Positions 49,775 to 60,276 of a DNA stretch of 64,000 nt are shown piece by piece. The position numbers were made by a program, and so were the translations under genes. Each line of letters begins with the position of its first letter. Position 1 is the first letter of the stretch. The notes under the pieces are model-generated. The model saw only the letters and a program-made list of their open reading frames with translations. It was not told the origin of the DNA and did not search any database. Origin of the DNA: Glaciimonas sp. Lineage in GTDB: Bacteria; Pseudomonadota; Gammaproteobacteria; Burkholderiales; Burkholderiaceae_D. Where the stretch lies: the NCBI GenBank assembly GCA_012927625.1, contig JABBOV010000003.1, positions 661,638-725,637 of the forward strand, read 5' to 3'.

Positions 49775-50752
49775 TTACTTTTCCAAACCAACAGGCGGCC
49801 AGTTTTCAAGTTTCATACCTAACGTCAAACCACGCGAGGCAAGTACTTCCTTGATTTCATTCAAGGATTTACGACCTAGGTTCGGAGTTTTGAGTAGTTC
49901 ATTTTCGCTACGCTGAATCAGATCGCCGATATAGTAAATATTTTCGGCTTTGAGGCAGTTCGCGGAACGCACTGTCAACTCCAGATCATCAACCGGACGC
50001 AGCAAAATCGGATCCACTGCTGGCGTACGGGATGGTGTTTCTGCTGCAGCTTCCGTACCCTCCAGTGCAGCAAAGACATTCAATTGTTCAACCAGCACTC
50101 GCGCGGATTGACGGATCGCTTCCTCAGGTGAAATCACACCATTGGTTTCAATATTGATGACTAATTTATCCAGATCCGTGCGCTGCTCAACGCGTGCCGA
50201 TTCAACGAAATATGATACACGACGTACCGGTGAGAAAGAGGCATCTAAAATGATCCGGCCGATTGTCTTGTTGGTATCCTCGGCCAAGCGACGAACGTTG
50301 CCAGGTACGTAGCCCCGACCTTTTTCAACCTTAATCTGCATATCCAGTTTACCACCAGCAGTAAGGTGCGCAATCTCGTGATCTGGATTAATGAGTTCAA
50401 CATCGTGCGGCAAGTCAATATCCGAAGCCAAGACGGCACCTTCACCCTCTTTTTTAAGAGTCAGAGTAACTTCATCACGGTTATGAACCTTGAATACAAC
50501 TCCCTTCAAGTTCAACAACAGGTCGACAACGTCTTCTTGCACACCATCAAGGGAAGAATATTCATGCACCACGCCGGCTATAGTAACTTCCGTTGGCGCA
50601 AAGCCAACCATAGAAGAGAGCAATACACGACGCAACGCATTGCCAAGCGTATGCCCGTAACCGCGTTCAAACGGTTCCATCACTACCTTTGCATGACTCG
50701 CACCCAAAGTTTCGACATCAATAATACGGGGCTTTAATAAACTGTTTTGCAT
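49775..50752 (-). CDS. rpoA: DNA-directed RNA polymerase subunit alpha
   Basis: Alpha subunit whose N-terminal domain (about 1-230) dimerises and nucleates RNA polymerase assembly ([20 protein letters not shown]) and whose C-terminal domain (about 250-325, [24 protein letters not shown]) contacts UP elements and activators. 325 residues, full length. It lies between rpsD and rplQ in the alpha operon. An intrinsic-terminator hairpin lies just upstream, so its expression may be set partly separately from rpsD. Confidence 0.98.
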   Translation of the reverse strand: MQNSLLKPRIIDVETLGASHAKVVMEPFERGYGHTLGNALRRVLLSSMVGFAPTEVTIAGVVHEYSSLDGVQEDVVDLLLNLKGVVFKVHNRDEVTLTLKKEGEGAVLASDIDLPHDVELINPDHEIAHLTAGGKLDMQIKVEKGRGYVPGNVRRLAEDTNKTIGRIILDASFSPVRRVSYFVESARVEQRTDLDKLVINIETNGVISPEEAIRQSARVLVEQLNVFAALEGTEAAAETPSRTPAVDPILLRPVDDLELTVRSANCLKAENIYYIGDLIQRSENELLKTPNLGRKSLNEIKEVLASRGLTLGMKLENWPPVGLEK

Positions 50753-50808
50753 GAAATGTCCTTTTCAATACCCTCGACTCGTTACGCCGATAAGGCTGAT
50801 GGCACAAT

Positions 50809-50836
50809 GAAAAATACCTACCGGAAACCGGTAGGT
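50809..50836 (-). terminator. Internal terminator-like hairpin between rpsD and rpoA
   Basis: On the minus strand ACCTACCGG, loop TTT, CCGGTAGGT (9 bp, perfect) followed by ATTTTT. It lies 24 bases past the rpsD stop and before rpoA. Some read-through is required because rpoA has no obvious strong promoter after it. Confidence 0.7.
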
Positions 50837-50859
50837 GATAAATACGATCAAATTGCTAA

Positions 50860-51483
50860 TTAACGTGAATACAGCTCGACGATCAAGGATTCATTGACAT
50901 CTTTAGCGATATCGCTGCGGTCAGGAACCGACTTGAATATGCCTTCCAACTTTTTGCTATCGACGGAAACCCATAACGGCATGCCGATTTGCTCTGCCAG
51001 AGAAAGTGCTTCCAGAATGCGCACTTGTTTCTTGGATTTCTCGCGTACAGCGACCACATCACCTGGCTTGACCTGATAAGACGCGATATTGACAACAATG
51101 TTATTTACCGTAAAAGCTTTATGACTAACCAACTGGCGCGCTTCAGCCCGAGTAGAGCCAAAACCCATACGATAGGCCACATTATCCAAACGGGACTCGA
51201 GCAAAGTCAGCAAACTCTCGCCGGTATTACCTTTACGGCGGTCTGCTTCTGCAAAATAGCGACGGAACTGGCGTTCCAGAATACCGTACATGCGTTTTAC
51301 TTTTTGCTTCTCACGCAACTGATTACCATAGTCTGAGGTGCGAGCACCAGACTTGATACCATGCTGACCAGGTTTCACATCCAGCTTGCACTTTGAATCC
51401 AAGGAGCGGCGAGCGCTCTTAAGGAACAGATCGGTACCTTCACGACGTGAAAGCTTAGCTTTAGGTCCAATATAACGTGCCAC
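50860..51483 (-). CDS. rpsD: 30S ribosomal protein S4
   Basis: Primary 16S rRNA-binding protein that in enteric bacteria also represses its own operon. 207 residues: N-terminal helical domain and a C-terminal S4 RNA-binding domain ([28 protein letters not shown]). The frame is open upstream to an ATG, but the family N-terminus is [18 protein letters not shown]. This places the start at GTG 51483, seven bases after AAGGA. GTG initiation is unusual for a ribosomal gene. It is flanked on both sides by terminator-like hairpins. Confidence 0.96.
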   Translation of the reverse strand: MARYIGPKAKLSRREGTDLFLKSARRSLDSKCKLDVKPGQHGIKSGARTSDYGNQLREKQKVKRMYGILERQFRRYFAEADRRKGNTGESLLTLLESRLDNVAYRMGFGSTRAEARQLVSHKAFTVNNIVVNIASYQVKPGDVVAVREKSKKQVRILEALSLAEQIGMPLWVSVDSKKLEGIFKSVPDRSDIAKDVNESLIVELYSR

Positions 51484-51576
51484 GGGATTTCCTTTTAAAT
51501 ATTGACGCTCCAAAGCATAATTGAACTTCAATTAGCTGAGCGCTAGTATGATTACTTTGCAATCACACAGTGGTCT

Positions 51577-51605
51577 TAAAAAAATACCGCCAAATTGTTT
51601 GGCGG
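51577..51605 (-). terminator. Internal terminator-like hairpin between rpsK and rpsD
   Basis: On the minus strand CCGCCAAA, loop CAA, TTTGGCGG (8 bp, perfect), then TATTTTTTT. It looks like a strong intrinsic terminator placed 34 bases after the rpsK stop. The following 100 bases before rpsD show no clear consensus promoter. Confidence 0.75.
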
Positions 51606-51638
51606 GTAGTTACATCTGCGCTAGAAATTAACAGCAGA

Positions 51639-52043
51639 TTAAATACGACGACGCTTAGGTGGCCGGCACCCATTGTGCGGAACCGGTGTCACGTCCTGAA
51701 TTTGCGTAATCTTAATTCCCAAATTGTTCAATGCACGTACTGCTGATTCGCGACCAGGGCCAGGGCCTTTGATACGAACCTCCAAATTTTTAACACCACA
51801 TTCAACAGCAACTTTACCTGCAGCTTCAGCTGCCACCTGCGCAGCAAATGGTGTCGATTTACGCGAACCTTTGAAACCGGCACCACCTGACGTAGCCCAT
51901 GAAAGCGCATTGCCTTGGCGATCTGTAATAGTGATAATAGTGTTATTGAAAGAGGCATGCACATGTGCAATACCTTCAGCAACATTTTTCTTGACTTTTT
52001 TGCGCACACGTGCTGCTGCGGCGCTATTCTGAGCTTTTGCCAT
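51639..52043 (-). CDS. rpsK: 30S ribosomal protein S11
   Basis: Small-subunit platform protein, 134 residues, starting [20 protein letters not shown] and containing the family signature [22 protein letters not shown] and the basic C-terminus [11 protein letters not shown]. It follows rpsM by 43 bases. A terminator-like hairpin follows it. Confidence 0.98.
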   Translation of the reverse strand: MAKAQNSAAAARVRKKVKKNVAEGIAHVHASFNNTIITITDRQGNALSWATSGGAGFKGSRKSTPFAAQVAAEAAGKVAVECGVKNLEVRIKGPGPGRESAVRALNNLGIKITQIQDVTPVPHNGCRPPKRRRI

Positions 52044-52086
52044 AATAATTTCCTTGAGTCTGAAGTCTAATCAAGCTGACGCCAGA

Positions 52087-52452
52087 TTATTTTTTCAGCG
52101 ACTGAGCGGCTTTGCGCGGCCCCTTACGGGTACGCGCGTTGGTACGTGTACGCTGACCACGACAAGGTAAACCCTTGCGATGGCGCATACCGCGATAACA
52201 ACCAAGATCCATAAGGCGCTTGATGTTCATCGATATTTCGCGACGGAGATCACCTTCAACGATGAATTTGCCTATCTCGTCGCGTAGTTTTTCCAATTCA
52301 TTGTCATCCAGATCCTTGACTTTTTTAGTCGTCAGAACACCTGTTTTTTCACAAATTTTTTGTGCCCGCGGGCGCCCCACACCATATATAGCAGTTAAGC
52401 CGATAATAGTGTGCTGATGGTTTGGGATATTAACCCCTGCAATACGTGCCAT
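52087..52452 (-). CDS. rpsM: 30S ribosomal protein S13
   Basis: Head protein of the small subunit forming intersubunit bridges, 121 residues ([24 protein letters not shown]... RGLPC-type loop as [14 protein letters not shown]). First gene of the alpha operon in enterics. Its GAGG ribosome site lies in the loop of a short hairpin immediately before the ATG. Confidence 0.98.
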   Translation of the reverse strand: MARIAGVNIPNHQHTIIGLTAIYGVGRPRAQKICEKTGVLTTKKVKDLDDNELEKLRDEIGKFIVEGDLRREISMNIKRLMDLGCYRGMRHRKGLPCRGQRTRTNARTRKGPRKAAQSLKK

Positions 52453-52453
52453 T

Positions 52454-52475
52454 CGTTATTCCTCGATCAATAACG
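52454..52475 (-). promoter_or_regulatory. Hairpin enclosing the rpsM ribosome-binding site
   Basis: CGTTATT and AATAACG pair over 7 bp with an 8-nt loop that contains GAGG, one base before the rpsM ATG. This is where S4 represses the alpha operon in Escherichia coli, though that site is a different pseudoknot. A translational control role is inferred. Confidence 0.35.
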
Positions 52476-52479
52476 TTAA

Positions 52480-52593
52480 TTAACCTTGGCGCTGTTTATG
52501 GCGCGGTTCGGTGCAAATGACACGAACAACGCCTTTGCGCTTAATAATCTTGCAATTGCGGCAGATCCGCTTGACTGATGCGAGAACTTTCAT
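52480..52593 (-). CDS. rpmJ: 50S ribosomal protein L36
   Basis: The smallest ribosomal protein, 37 residues, starting [20 protein letters not shown] and ending EPRHKQRQG. It is the zinc-binding form: Cys11, Cys14, Cys27 and His32 make a CCCH ribbon. It lies between infA and rpsM, its standard place at the end of the spc operon. Confidence 0.95.
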   Translation of the reverse strand: MKVLASVKRICRNCKIIKRKGVVRVICTEPRHKQRQG

Positions 52594-52637
52594 TTTTGCC
52601 CTCTTCTTTCACTTCTAGATTTGATTTGTCTTAAAAA

Positions 52638-52856
52638 CTATTTTGTACGGAAAACAATCCGTGCCCTGCTTAGATCATATGGCGTCAACTCCACAGTCAC
52701 CTTGTCTCCTGGCAATATACGAATGTAATTCATGCGCATCTTGCCAGAAATATGACCTAAAACCACGTGACCATTTTCTAATTTAACTCGAAATGTTGCA
52801 TTTGGAAGATTCTCAAGAACTTCTCCCTGTAATTGTATAACATCATCTTTTGCCAT
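52638..52856 (-). CDS. infA: Translation initiation factor IF-1
   Basis: IF-1 occupies the ribosomal A site during initiation. 72 residues, a single OB-fold: [20 protein letters not shown] and [20 protein letters not shown]. The frame opens 26 codons further upstream, but that extension overlaps secY and is unlike the family; ATG 52856 is the family start. Position between secY and rpmJ is typical for Betaproteobacteria. Confidence 0.96.
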   Translation of the reverse strand: MAKDDVIQLQGEVLENLPNATFRVKLENGHVVLGHISGKMRMNYIRILPGDKVTVELTPYDLSRARIVFRTK

Positions 52857-52896
52857 TCGGTCTGCTCTTTCTAATGGGCGGTTATCGCTAAGGAAT

Positions 52897-54213
52897 TCAG
52901 CCCTTGAAATTCGCTTTACGAAGCAACGATTCATATTGCTGAGACATGACGTAATTCTGTACCTGTGCCATAAAATCCATCGTTACAACCACAATGATCA
53001 ATAGCGATGTGCCGCCAAAATAAAATGGCACTTTCCATCTTGCAATCAGAAATTCTGGCAATAAACACACAAGTGTAATATAGACAGCACCCGCCAGAGT
53101 CAATCTCATCAAGATTTTATCAATGTAACGAGCAGTTTGGTCACCCGGTCTTATTCCCGGCACAAATGCACCGCTCTTCTTCAAGTTATCCGCTGTTTCT
53201 TTACTATTAAAAACCAAAGCAGTGTAAAAGAAACAGAAGAATATAATTGCAGCTGAATATAATAGCGCATGAATTGGCTCGCCTGGCGCCATTGAAGTGG
53301 CCAAATCTTTCAGAAATCGAACAAATCCGTTTGATGTATCTCCAGACGTAAACCAGCTGGTAATTGTAGCCGGGAATAAAATTATTGAGGATGCAAAAAT
53401 TGGAGGAATTACACCCGCCATATTAAGCTTTAATGGCAAATGGCTACTCTGCCCTCCATAAATCTTATTACCCACCTGCCTTTTTGCATAATTTACCAGA
53501 ATTTTACGCTGCCCCTGCTCTATGAAGACAACGACAAAAGTGACTCCAATAGCAACCAAGCAAATTAGTATTGCAGCGAGAGCATTCATGGAACCGGTAC
53601 GAACCAACTCAAATAATCCCGCAACTGCTCCGGGCAATCCAGCCGCTATACCGGCAAAAATAATTATCGAAATACCATTACCCAAACCGCGCTCAGTAAT
53701 TTGTTCGCCCAGCCACATTAAAAACATTGTTCCAGTCAGAAGCGTAACTACAGTCGTAAACCTGAATGCCATACCGGGATCAATTACTAAGCCAGCTTGC
53801 GACTCTAGCGCAACTGCAATGCCCAAGCCCTGAAAAAGAGCCAAAACCAAGGTTCCATAACGCGTATATTGTGTAATCTTGCGCCTCCCTGATTCCCCCT
53901 CTTTCTTCAGCGCTTCCAACTGTGGCGATACAATCGCCATGAGTTGCATGATAATTGAAGCTGAAATATACGGCATGATCCCAAGTGCGAATACAGTAAA
54001 ACGAGAAAGAGACCCCCCGGAAAACATATTAAACATACCAAGAATGCCACCCTGATTTTGTTTAAATAATTGCGCTAACTGGGTAGGATCAATACCGGGA
54101 ACGGGAATATGAGACCCTACACGGTAAACCACTAAGGCCGAAAGAAGGAACCAAAGGCGGCTCCAAGGGAACCCTCCCGATACTCCTTTAGCTATTGCTG
54201 GACTAGTCGCCAA
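52897..54213 (-). CDS. secY: Preprotein translocase subunit SecY
   Basis: Central channel of the Sec translocon, 438 residues with ten membrane helices. Recognisable segments are the plug and lateral gate region ([20 protein letters not shown]), helix 5 [20 protein letters not shown], and the cytoplasmic loop [15 protein letters not shown] between helices 6 and 7. It lies 26 bases after rplO in the spc operon. Confidence 0.97.
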   Translation of the reverse strand: MATSPAIAKGVSGGFPWSRLWFLLSALVVYRVGSHIPVPGIDPTQLAQLFKQNQGGILGMFNMFSGGSLSRFTVFALGIMPYISASIIMQLMAIVSPQLEALKKEGESGRRKITQYTRYGTLVLALFQGLGIAVALESQAGLVIDPGMAFRFTTVVTLLTGTMFLMWLGEQITERGLGNGISIIIFAGIAAGLPGAVAGLFELVRTGSMNALAAILICLVAIGVTFVVVFIEQGQRKILVNYAKRQVGNKIYGGQSSHLPLKLNMAGVIPPIFASSIILFPATITSWFTSGDTSNGFVRFLKDLATSMAPGEPIHALLYSAAIIFFCFFYTALVFNSKETADNLKKSGAFVPGIRPGDQTARYIDKILMRLTLAGAVYITLVCLLPEFLIARWKVPFYFGGTSLLIIVVVTMDFMAQVQNYVMSQQYESLLRKANFKG

Positions 54214-54239
54214 TATAATGCTCCGATTACTCCAACTGC

Positions 54240-54671
54240 TTAAGCTACTGTGCCGCCAAGAGCTTCAATAGCAACTTTTGCACCCTTAGTCACAATTAAA
54301 CCTTTAGTGGTAATTTTTTTAGTTAGTTCGCCACAAAAAATTACTCTGACTACTTTAGCTAGCTGCCCAATTACTCCAGCCTGTTTTAACGACAACAAGT
54401 CAATTTCTGTCAATGGCAATGCTTCTAAATCAGATAATCGTACTTCTGCCTTAAATGGCGTGGCTGTAGATTTAAAACCACGTTTTGGCAATCGCCTTTG
54501 AAGCGGCATTTGCCCCCCCTCAAAACCGACCTTATGAAATCCACCAGAGCGTGATTTTTGACCCTTATGTCCACGTCCTGAAGTTTTACCTAGCCCTGAA
54601 CCGATACCACGACCAACACGACGCTTTGCGTGCTTAGCCCCATCGGCAGGTTGAATTGTATTTAATTCCAT
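54240..54671 (-). CDS. rplO: 50S ribosomal protein L15
   Basis: Large-subunit assembly protein, 143 residues, with the glycine-rich N-terminal extension ([21 protein letters not shown]) and the C-terminal globular domain. It follows rpmD by 29 bases and precedes secY. Confidence 0.98.
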   Translation of the reverse strand: MELNTIQPADGAKHAKRRVGRGIGSGLGKTSGRGHKGQKSRSGGFHKVGFEGGQMPLQRRLPKRGFKSTATPFKAEVRLSDLEALPLTEIDLLSLKQAGVIGQLAKVVRVIFCGELTKKITTKGLIVTKGAKVAIEALGGTVA

Positions 54672-54700
54672 GATTTACCCCGTTCATAAGGCTGCGCGCC

Positions 54701-54880
54701 TTATGCAACAACTTTTACAAGATACGATACTTTATTGATCATGCCACGCACTGATGGCGTGTCCTGCAACTCAGAAATCGAATTAATACGGCGTAACCCA
54801 AGACCTCGCACTGTGGCACGGTGAGATTCGCGTGTACCAATCAGCCCTTTGATTAATTGTACTTTTAATGTGTTTGTCAT
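54701..54880 (-). CDS. rpmD: 50S ribosomal protein L30
   Basis: Small large-subunit protein, 59 residues ([31 protein letters not shown]). The frame opens 18 codons upstream, but ATG 54880 follows AAGGGG and is the family start. It begins 10 bases after the rpsE stop. Confidence 0.97.
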   Translation of the reverse strand: MTNTLKVQLIKGLIGTRESHRATVRGLGLRRINSISELQDTPSVRGMINKVSYLVKVVA

Positions 54881-54890
54881 CAGAGTCCCC

Positions 54891-55409
54891 TTAACCCAGG
54901 ATTTCTTCAACTGATTTGCCGCGCTTTGCAGCAATTTCAGATGGCGTGCTCATCTTAGCCAGGCCATTGAGCGTTGCGCGAACCAAGTTATACGGATTAC
55001 TTGAGCCATTCGACTTTGCCACAACATTAGTTATCCCCATGACTTCGAAGATTGCCCGCATAGCACCGCCAGCGATTACACCGGTACCCTCTTTAGCTGG
55101 CGCCATAAGGACTTTGGATGCGCCATGCTTGCCAGTTATTGTGTGCTGCAATGTGCCGTCCTTAAGATTTACCTTAATCATGTTACGGCGCGCTTCTTCC
55201 ATCGCCTTTTGAACAGCAACAGGCACTTCTTTCGATTTACCCTTACCCATACCAATACGGCCATCGCCGTCACCCACTACAGTCAACGCAGCGAAACCCA
55301 TGATACGACCACCCTTGACCACTTTGGTCACACGGTTAATCGCAATCATTTTTTCGCGCATGCCATCATCGGGCTTGTCGCTTTGCATTTTTGCCTGCAT
55401 TTTTGCCAT
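54891..55409 (-). CDS. rpsE: 30S ribosomal protein S5
   Basis: Small-subunit fidelity protein, 172 residues, with the S5 N-terminal signature [38 protein letters not shown] loop (about 32-65; mutations here give spectinomycin resistance in other bacteria) and the C-terminal [13 protein letters not shown]. It lies 12 bases after rplR. Confidence 0.98.
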   Translation of the reverse strand: MAKMQAKMQSDKPDDGMREKMIAINRVTKVVKGGRIMGFAALTVVGDGDGRIGMGKGKSKEVPVAVQKAMEEARRNMIKVNLKDGTLQHTITGKHGASKVLMAPAKEGTGVIAGGAMRAIFEVMGITNVVAKSNGSSNPYNLVRATLNGLAKMSTPSEIAAKRGKSVEEILG

Positions 55410-55421
55410 GACAATTCTTCC

Positions 55422-55784
55422 TTAGAACTTCAGACCAGCTTCACGCGCGGCTTCTGCCAACGCCTTTACACGGCCATGGTAACGGAAACCGGAGCGATCA
55501 AACGCAACTTCGGTAATTCCCACTTTAAGTGCCTTTTCCGCCACACGCTTACCAACCAAAGCCGCAGCTGCTGCATTACCACCCCTGCCCGACTGTCCGG
55601 CCAGTTCTTGCCTCACTTCCGCTTCCATAGTAGAAGCTGAAGCAAGAATTTTTGCATCTGGACCAATAAGACTTGCATATATATGCAGATTGGTACGGTG
55701 CACGGATAAACGATTTACTTTTAACTCTGCGATCTTGGCACGAGTTTGACGTCCGCGGCGCAGCCGTGATTCTTTCTTGTCCAT
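55422..55784 (-). CDS. rplR: 50S ribosomal protein L18
   Basis: Binds 5S rRNA with L5 and L25. 120 residues: [20 protein letters not shown] at the start, [13 protein letters not shown], and the C-terminal [20 protein letters not shown]. Its gene lies 12 bases after rplF. Confidence 0.98.
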   Translation of the reverse strand: MDKKESRLRRGRQTRAKIAELKVNRLSVHRTNLHIYASLIGPDAKILASASTMEAEVRQELAGQSGRGGNAAAAALVGKRVAEKALKVGITEVAFDRSGFRYHGRVKALAEAAREAGLKF

Positions 55785-55796
55785 CGTCAGCCCCTA

Positions 55797-56330
55797 TTAC
55801 TTCTTTTTGGTTTCTTTAAGTTTTACCACTTCGTCCGCATAACGGACACCCTTGCCCTTATAAGGCTCAGGACTGCGGTAAGCGCGAATTTCAGCAGCAA
55901 CCTGTCCCACACGCTGCTTGTCGACGCCCTTGATTAGAATTTCAGTTTGGGTTGGCGTTTCACATTTAATGCCATCAGGCATTTGATGCACTACCGGATG
56001 CGAGAAACCCAATGAAAGGTTTAACTTATCACCTTGCGCTTGCGCACGGTAACCAACACCCACCAAGCTTAATTTCCGTTCAAATCCTTTAGTCACACCA
56101 TTGAGCATGTTATTGACCAAAGCGCGCAATGTACCGGACATCGCATTTGCCTCACGACTGTCGTTAGAAACATCAAATTTCAATATTCCGCTGTCGTTCG
56201 TCACTTTTACCAAACCTGTCAAAGCTTGAGAAAGCGATCCTAAAGGACCTTTTACTACTATTTGATCTGGCAAAATGGTGACTTCAGCACCAGCTGTCAG
56301 AGCAATTGGCATTTTACCTACACGAGACAT
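55797..56330 (-). CDS. rplF: 50S ribosomal protein L6
   Basis: Large-subunit protein near the elongation factor site, made of two similar domains. 177 residues, [17 protein letters not shown] at the start and the signature [20 protein letters not shown] near the end. It follows rpsH by ten bases. Confidence 0.98.
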   Translation of the reverse strand: MSRVGKMPIALTAGAEVTILPDQIVVKGPLGSLSQALTGLVKVTNDSGILKFDVSNDSREANAMSGTLRALVNNMLNGVTKGFERKLSLVGVGYRAQAQGDKLNLSLGFSHPVVHQMPDGIKCETPTQTEILIKGVDKQRVGQVAAEIRAYRSPEPYKGKGVRYADEVVKLKETKKK

Positions 56331-56340
56331 CTTGAACTCC

Positions 56341-56736
56341 TTAGGCCACGTAGCAAATTACTTCGCCACCGACACCGTTTGCGCGCGCTTTGCGGTCTGT
56401 CATGACTCCCTTAGGCGTAGAGACAATTGCCACACCCAGGCCGTTCATTACACTAGGGATCTCGTCTTTACCTTTATAAACACGCAACCCTGGACGGGAA
56501 ACACGCTCCAAACGTTCAATGACGGGACGATTTACATAATATTTCAAACCGATTTTGAGTTCAGCTTTACCCGCAGTTTCGGATACAGCGAAATCCTCAA
56601 TGTAACCCTCGTCCTTTAGGACACTGGCAATCGCAACTTTAACCTTAGATGACGGCATTGATACCGTAGGCTTACTCACACCTTGTGCGTTGCGAATGCG
56701 GGTCAGCATATCGGCGATAGGATCGCTCATACTCAT
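56341..56736 (-). CDS. rpsH: 30S ribosomal protein S8
   Basis: Binds the central domain of 16S rRNA and, in enterics, represses the spc operon by binding near rplE. 131 residues with [15 protein letters not shown] and the C-terminal [20 protein letters not shown]. Of two close ATGs, 56736 is chosen because GGAG lies eight bases before it; the other is two codons later. Confidence 0.97.
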   Translation of the reverse strand: MSMSDPIADMLTRIRNAQGVSKPTVSMPSSKVKVAIASVLKDEGYIEDFAVSETAGKAELKIGLKYYVNRPVIERLERVSRPGLRVYKGKDEIPSVMNGLGVAIVSTPKGVMTDRKARANGVGGEVICYVA

Positions 56737-56750
56737 TGCATCTACTCCTA

Positions 56751-57056
56751 TTACCAGCTAGCTTTAGTCATACCGGGAATTTCGCCGCGCATGGCTATTT
56801 CACGGAGCTTAATACGGCCCAAACCGAATTTACGGTAAGTGCCACGTGGACGACCTGTTAGCGAGCAGCGGTTACGCTGACGCGTCGGATTTGCATTGCG
56901 CGGAAGCGCTTGCAACTTGAGGCGCGCCTCATAACGCTCCTCCTCCGACTTCGATTGATCGTCAACTACGGCCTTCAATGCTGCGCGCTTACCAGCAAAT
57001 TTCTTTACCAAATCAGCACGTTTCTGCTCACGGTTAATCAGTGACAATTTTGCCAT
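56751..57056 (-). CDS. rpsN: 30S ribosomal protein S14
   Basis: Small-subunit head protein, 101 residues, of the long zinc-independent type: the CxxC pairs of the short form are missing, with a single Cys in [28 protein letters not shown]. It lies between rplE and rpsH. Confidence 0.98.
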   Translation of the reverse strand: MAKLSLINREQKRADLVKKFAGKRAALKAVVDDQSKSEEERYEARLKLQALPRNANPTRQRNRCSLTGRPRGTYRKFGLGRIKLREIAMRGEIPGMTKASW

Positions 57057-57063
57057 GTCGTCC

Positions 57064-57603
57064 TCAGTTTCTGAACGGAAATTTAAAGGCGACTAGAAGT
57101 GCTTTGGCCTCTTCGTCGTTCTTAGCTGTAGTCGTGATACTGATGTTCATACCACGCAATGCATCAATTTTGTCGTATTCAATTTCGGGAAAAATAATTT
57201 GTTCCTTGACGCCAATATTATAGTTTCCACGCCCATCAAATGCGCGACCGGAAATACCACGGAAGTCACGCACTCGCGGCATTGCGACCGTAATAAAGCG
57301 ATCCAGAAACTCATACATACGAGCCCCACGCAAAGTTACCATACAACCAATTGGGTAACCTTCCCGAATTTTGAAGCCTGCAATAGCTTTACGTGCCTTA
57401 GTAACAACCGGCTTCTGGCCTGAAATTTTAGTCAAATCTCCGACCGCATGCTCGATAATTTTCTTATCAGCAACAGCCTCTGATAAACCCATATTCAGAG
57501 TGATTTTAAGAATGCGCGGAACTTCCATGTCGGATTTATACGAAAATTTTTCCGTCAAAACAGCGACAATTTTTTCTTTATAAAATTCTTGGAGTCGAGC
57601 CAT
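57064..57603 (-). CDS. rplE: 50S ribosomal protein L5
   Basis: Binds 5S rRNA and contacts the P-site tRNA. 179 residues: [22 protein letters not shown], the conserved [20 protein letters not shown], and [22 protein letters not shown]. It follows rplX by six bases. Confidence 0.98.
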   Translation of the reverse strand: MARLQEFYKEKIVAVLTEKFSYKSDMEVPRILKITLNMGLSEAVADKKIIEHAVGDLTKISGQKPVVTKARKAIAGFKIREGYPIGCMVTLRGARMYEFLDRFITVAMPRVRDFRGISGRAFDGRGNYNIGVKEQIIFPEIEYDKIDALRGMNISITTTAKNDEEAKALLVAFKFPFRN

Positions 57604-57609
57604 GATCTC

Positions 57610-57924
57610 TTAAACCTTAACAACTTCGCCACTGGATTTAAAAATACGGACTTTAACGCCATCCACATCTTTAAAGCCAACGCGATCTGCCTTGCCAGTT
57701 GCCACGTTAAACAACGCGACATTTGACACGTGAATCGGCATCAACTTATCGACGATGCCACCTGTTGCACCAGTCATTGGATTAGGCTTAACTGCTTTTT
57801 TAGCTACGTTAATACCATCAACAACCACATGCTCAGCATCCACACGACGCTGAACAACTCCACGCTTGCCTTTATCTTTACCGGCCAAGACGATAACTTC
57901 GTCGCTTTTTCGAATCTTATCCAT
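57610..57924 (-). CDS. rplX: 50S ribosomal protein L24
   Basis: Assembly initiator protein of the large subunit with an N-terminal KOW motif ([20 protein letters not shown]). 104 residues. Nine bases after rplN. Confidence 0.98.
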   Translation of the reverse strand: MDKIRKSDEVIVLAGKDKGKRGVVQRRVDAEHVVVDGINVAKKAVKPNPMTGATGGIVDKLMPIHVSNVALFNVATGKADRVGFKDVDGVKVRIFKSSGEVVKV

Positions 57925-57933
57925 AACGACTCC

Positions 57934-58302
57934 TTACAGAACCTCAGGCGCAAGCGACACGATCTTCATGAAGCGCTCAGTGCGCAACTCGCGTGTTACC
58001 GGCCCAAAAATACGTGTACCGATTGGCTCCAGCTTTGCGTTAAGTAAGACAGCAGCATTGCCATCAAACTTGACCAAAGAACCATCCTGACGACGAACAC
58101 CTTTAGCAGTCCGCACCACCACTGCATTGTATATTTCACCCTTTTTCACGCGACCGCGTGGGGCTGCAACTTTAACTGTCACCTTAATCACGTCGCCAAT
58201 ACCTGCGTAGCGACGTTTTGACCCACCCAATACTTTGATGCACAAAACTTCTTTTGCACCGGTATTGTCGGCCACTTCCAGACGGCTTTCTGTTTGAATC
58301 AT
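57934..58302 (-). CDS. rplN: 50S ribosomal protein L14
   Basis: Intersubunit-bridge protein, 122 residues ([40 protein letters not shown]). It is the first gene of the spc operon in Escherichia coli. Here too a 215-base gap separates it from rpsQ, which marks the S10/spc boundary. Confidence 0.98.
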   Translation of the reverse strand: MIQTESRLEVADNTGAKEVLCIKVLGGSKRRYAGIGDVIKVTVKVAAPRGRVKKGEIYNAVVVRTAKGVRRQDGSLVKFDGNAAVLLNAKLEPIGTRIFGPVTRELRTERFMKIVSLAPEVL

Positions 58303-58517
58303 AATATTCTCTTTTCCAACTTAACCCGATTAAAGCGCTTACGCTTAAACGGTCAGTCTTGGTCCCGTCAGAACACTTACTAGGTGTACTGCTTGGGTGG
58401 ACGTTATAGAAAAACTGGCTGAATTACTAAACCTGTATTTGGTTTTGTAAAATTCATTCAAATTCATGAATGAAGCCAAGCATTATTACATTTATTCGCT
58501 TGGCCTGCAAGAGATAA
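58303..58517 (-). promoter_or_regulatory. S10/spc operon boundary region
   Basis: The longest gap in the ribosomal block (215 bases), located exactly where Escherichia coli has the spc promoter. Minus-strand promoter candidates are TTTACA-N17-AGTAAT and a weaker TTGCAG-N17-AATAAT. A GCCAAGC/GCTTGGC stem (7 bp, around 58474-58503) follows rpsQ. None is certain. Confidence 0.4.
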
Positions 58518-58790
58518 TTATACTAATTGTGCTATTTGTACGACACGGGTAACAGTCCAAGCTTTGGTCTTGGAGATTGGCCGCCCCTCTTGTATTTCTA
58601 CAGTATCACCTTCTTTAGCCTGGTTTGATTCATCATGCGCATGATACTTATTTGAACGCATAATAATCTTGCCGTATAAAGGGTGTTTGACATGGCGCTC
58701 AATCTGTACGGTGACAGTTTTATCCATCTTGTCTGACACTACCTTGCCAATCAGGGTACGCTTAAGCGTTTGCTTCACTTGATCGTTCAT
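58518..58790 (-). CDS. rpsQ: 30S ribosomal protein S17
   Basis: Primary 16S rRNA-binding OB-fold protein, 90 residues ([23 protein letters not shown]). Its ATG shares a base with the rpmC stop region, so translation is coupled. Last gene of the S10 operon by enteric order. Confidence 0.98.
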   Translation of the reverse strand: MNDQVKQTLKRTLIGKVVSDKMDKTVTVQIERHVKHPLYGKIIMRSNKYHAHDESNQAKEGDTVEIQEGRPISKTKAWTVTRVVQIAQLV

Positions 58791-58981
58791 TACTTGGCGT
58801 CCTTCAGATTCATGACAGTCTTCACGCGCGCAACGTCACGACGCACTTTTTTAAGTTGTGAAGTATTGTTTAATTGCTGTGTGGCAGTCTGCATACGCAG
58901 GCTAAACTGTGCTTTCAGCAGGTCATTCAGCTCTTTCGTCAGTGCTGCCTGATCTTTGCCACGGAGCTCAGATAAATTCAT
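58790..58981 (-). CDS. rpmC: 50S ribosomal protein L29
   Basis: Tunnel-exit protein and part of the signal-recognition-particle docking site. 63 residues, two long helices ([20 protein letters not shown]). It lies 12 bases after rplP and touches rpsQ. Confidence 0.98.
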   Translation of the reverse strand: MNLSELRGKDQAALTKELNDLLKAQFSLRMQTATQQLNNTSQLKKVRRDVARVKTVMNLKDAK

Positions 58982-58993
58982 GTTTCACTCCTA

Positions 58994-59413
58994 TTATTGG
59001 CCGACTTGACGCACGACAAACGTAGTCAACAACGGCAATTTAGATGCGGCCAGACGAAATGCCTCTCGCGCCAATGCTTCATCCACACCATCCATCTCAT
59101 ACAGCATTTTTCCTGGCTGGATTTCAGCAACGTAATACTCTGGATTGCCTTTTCCGTTACCCATACGAACTTCTGCTGGTTTCTGTGAAATTGGCTTATC
59201 TGGAAAAATACGAATCCAAATACGGCCGCCACGTTTGATATGACGAGTCATGGCACGACGCGCAGCTTCAATTTGGCGCGCTGTTATGCGCCCACGGGCG
59301 ATTGCCTTTAATCCATATTCACCAAAAGATACAGCTGTACCACGCGAGTGGGAGATTCCTGTATTTCGGCCTTTTTGTTCTTTGCGATATTTCCTGCGCG
59401 CTGGTTGCAGCAT
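58994..59413 (-). CDS. rplP: 50S ribosomal protein L16
   Basis: Large-subunit protein at the A-site tRNA elbow, 139 residues ([41 protein letters not shown]). It follows rpsC by two bases. Confidence 0.98.
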   Translation of the reverse strand: MLQPARRKYRKEQKGRNTGISHSRGTAVSFGEYGLKAIARGRITARQIEAARRAMTRHIKRGGRIWIRIFPDKPISQKPAEVRMGNGKGNPEYYVAEIQPGKMLYEMDGVDEALAREAFRLAASKLPLLTTFVVRQVGQ

Positions 59414-59415
59414 GA

Positions 59416-60267
59416 TTATTCTCCTGGCTTCTCAACTGACGCCGCTACTACGCTGTCAACGAGGCCCTCTGGCTTCTTGGTATGAACACGCTTAACTACG
59501 GAAGAAGGTGCTGTTGTAGCAACTTGTCCATCAACTCTCTTGGCGCGTGGCCGGCCGGCTGGCTTACCGTCATCTCGACGTGGACCACGGCGTTTTTTAT
59601 CGTCATCAAATGGAGTTTCCAGGGTCGGCGTTTCTCCATTAGGCAAACGATCTCCTTTGTACACCCATACTTTAATGCCAATAATTCCGTAAGTCGTCTG
59701 CGCCTCACCAAAGCCGTAATCAATGTCTGCGCGCAATGTATGCAACGGCACACGCCCTTCGCGGTACCACTCTTTACGTGCAATTTCAATACCATTCAAG
59801 CGGCCAGAAGACATAATCTTGATGCCAAGGGCACCTAAACGCATAGCATTTTGCATTGCGCGCTTCATGGCACGCCGGAACATAATACGCTTTTCCAACT
59901 GCTGAGCAATTGAATCTGCGATTAATTGTGCATCTGTTTCTGGCTTACGAATTTCTTCGATATTCACATGGACCGGAACGCCCATAATCTTAGTCAATTC
60001 TGTCTTGAGAACTTCAATGTCCTCGCCTTTTTTACCAATTACGACACCAGGACGCGAACTAAAAATTGTGAAACGTGCGTTTTTTGCAGGTCGCTCAATC
60101 AGAACGCGACTAACGGAGGCGTTCTTCAGTTTCTTTTTTAGATAAGCGCGCGCCTTGAGATCTTCACTGAGCATAGCGGCAAAATTGCTATTGCCAGCAT
60201 ACCAACGCGATCCCCAGTTACGGGTAACCGAAAGACGAAAACCGGTAGGGTGAATCTTCTGTCCCAT
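59416..60267 (-). CDS. rpsC: 30S ribosomal protein S3
   Basis: Entry-site protein with helicase activity on mRNA; KH domain about 40-110 ([22 protein letters not shown] region) and S3 C-terminal domain to about 210. At 283 residues it is about 50 longer than the Escherichia coli protein. The extra tail (from about 212) is basic, then Ala/Val/Thr-rich ([21 protein letters not shown]...), as in other Burkholderiales. Confidence 0.98.
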   Translation of the reverse strand: MGQKIHPTGFRLSVTRNWGSRWYAGNSNFAAMLSEDLKARAYLKKKLKNASVSRVLIERPAKNARFTIFSSRPGVVIGKKGEDIEVLKTELTKIMGVPVHVNIEEIRKPETDAQLIADSIAQQLEKRIMFRRAMKRAMQNAMRLGALGIKIMSSGRLNGIEIARKEWYREGRVPLHTLRADIDYGFGEAQTTYGIIGIKVWVYKGDRLPNGETPTLETPFDDDKKRRGPRRDDGKPAGRPRAKRVDGQVATTAPSSVVKRVHTKKPEGLVDSVVAASVEKPGE

Positions 60268-60276
60268 CGTGACTCC

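Noticed and set aside
52857..52934. 26-codon extension of IF-1
   Set aside because: It overlaps the end of secY and is not part of the IF-1 family; the start is ATG 52856.
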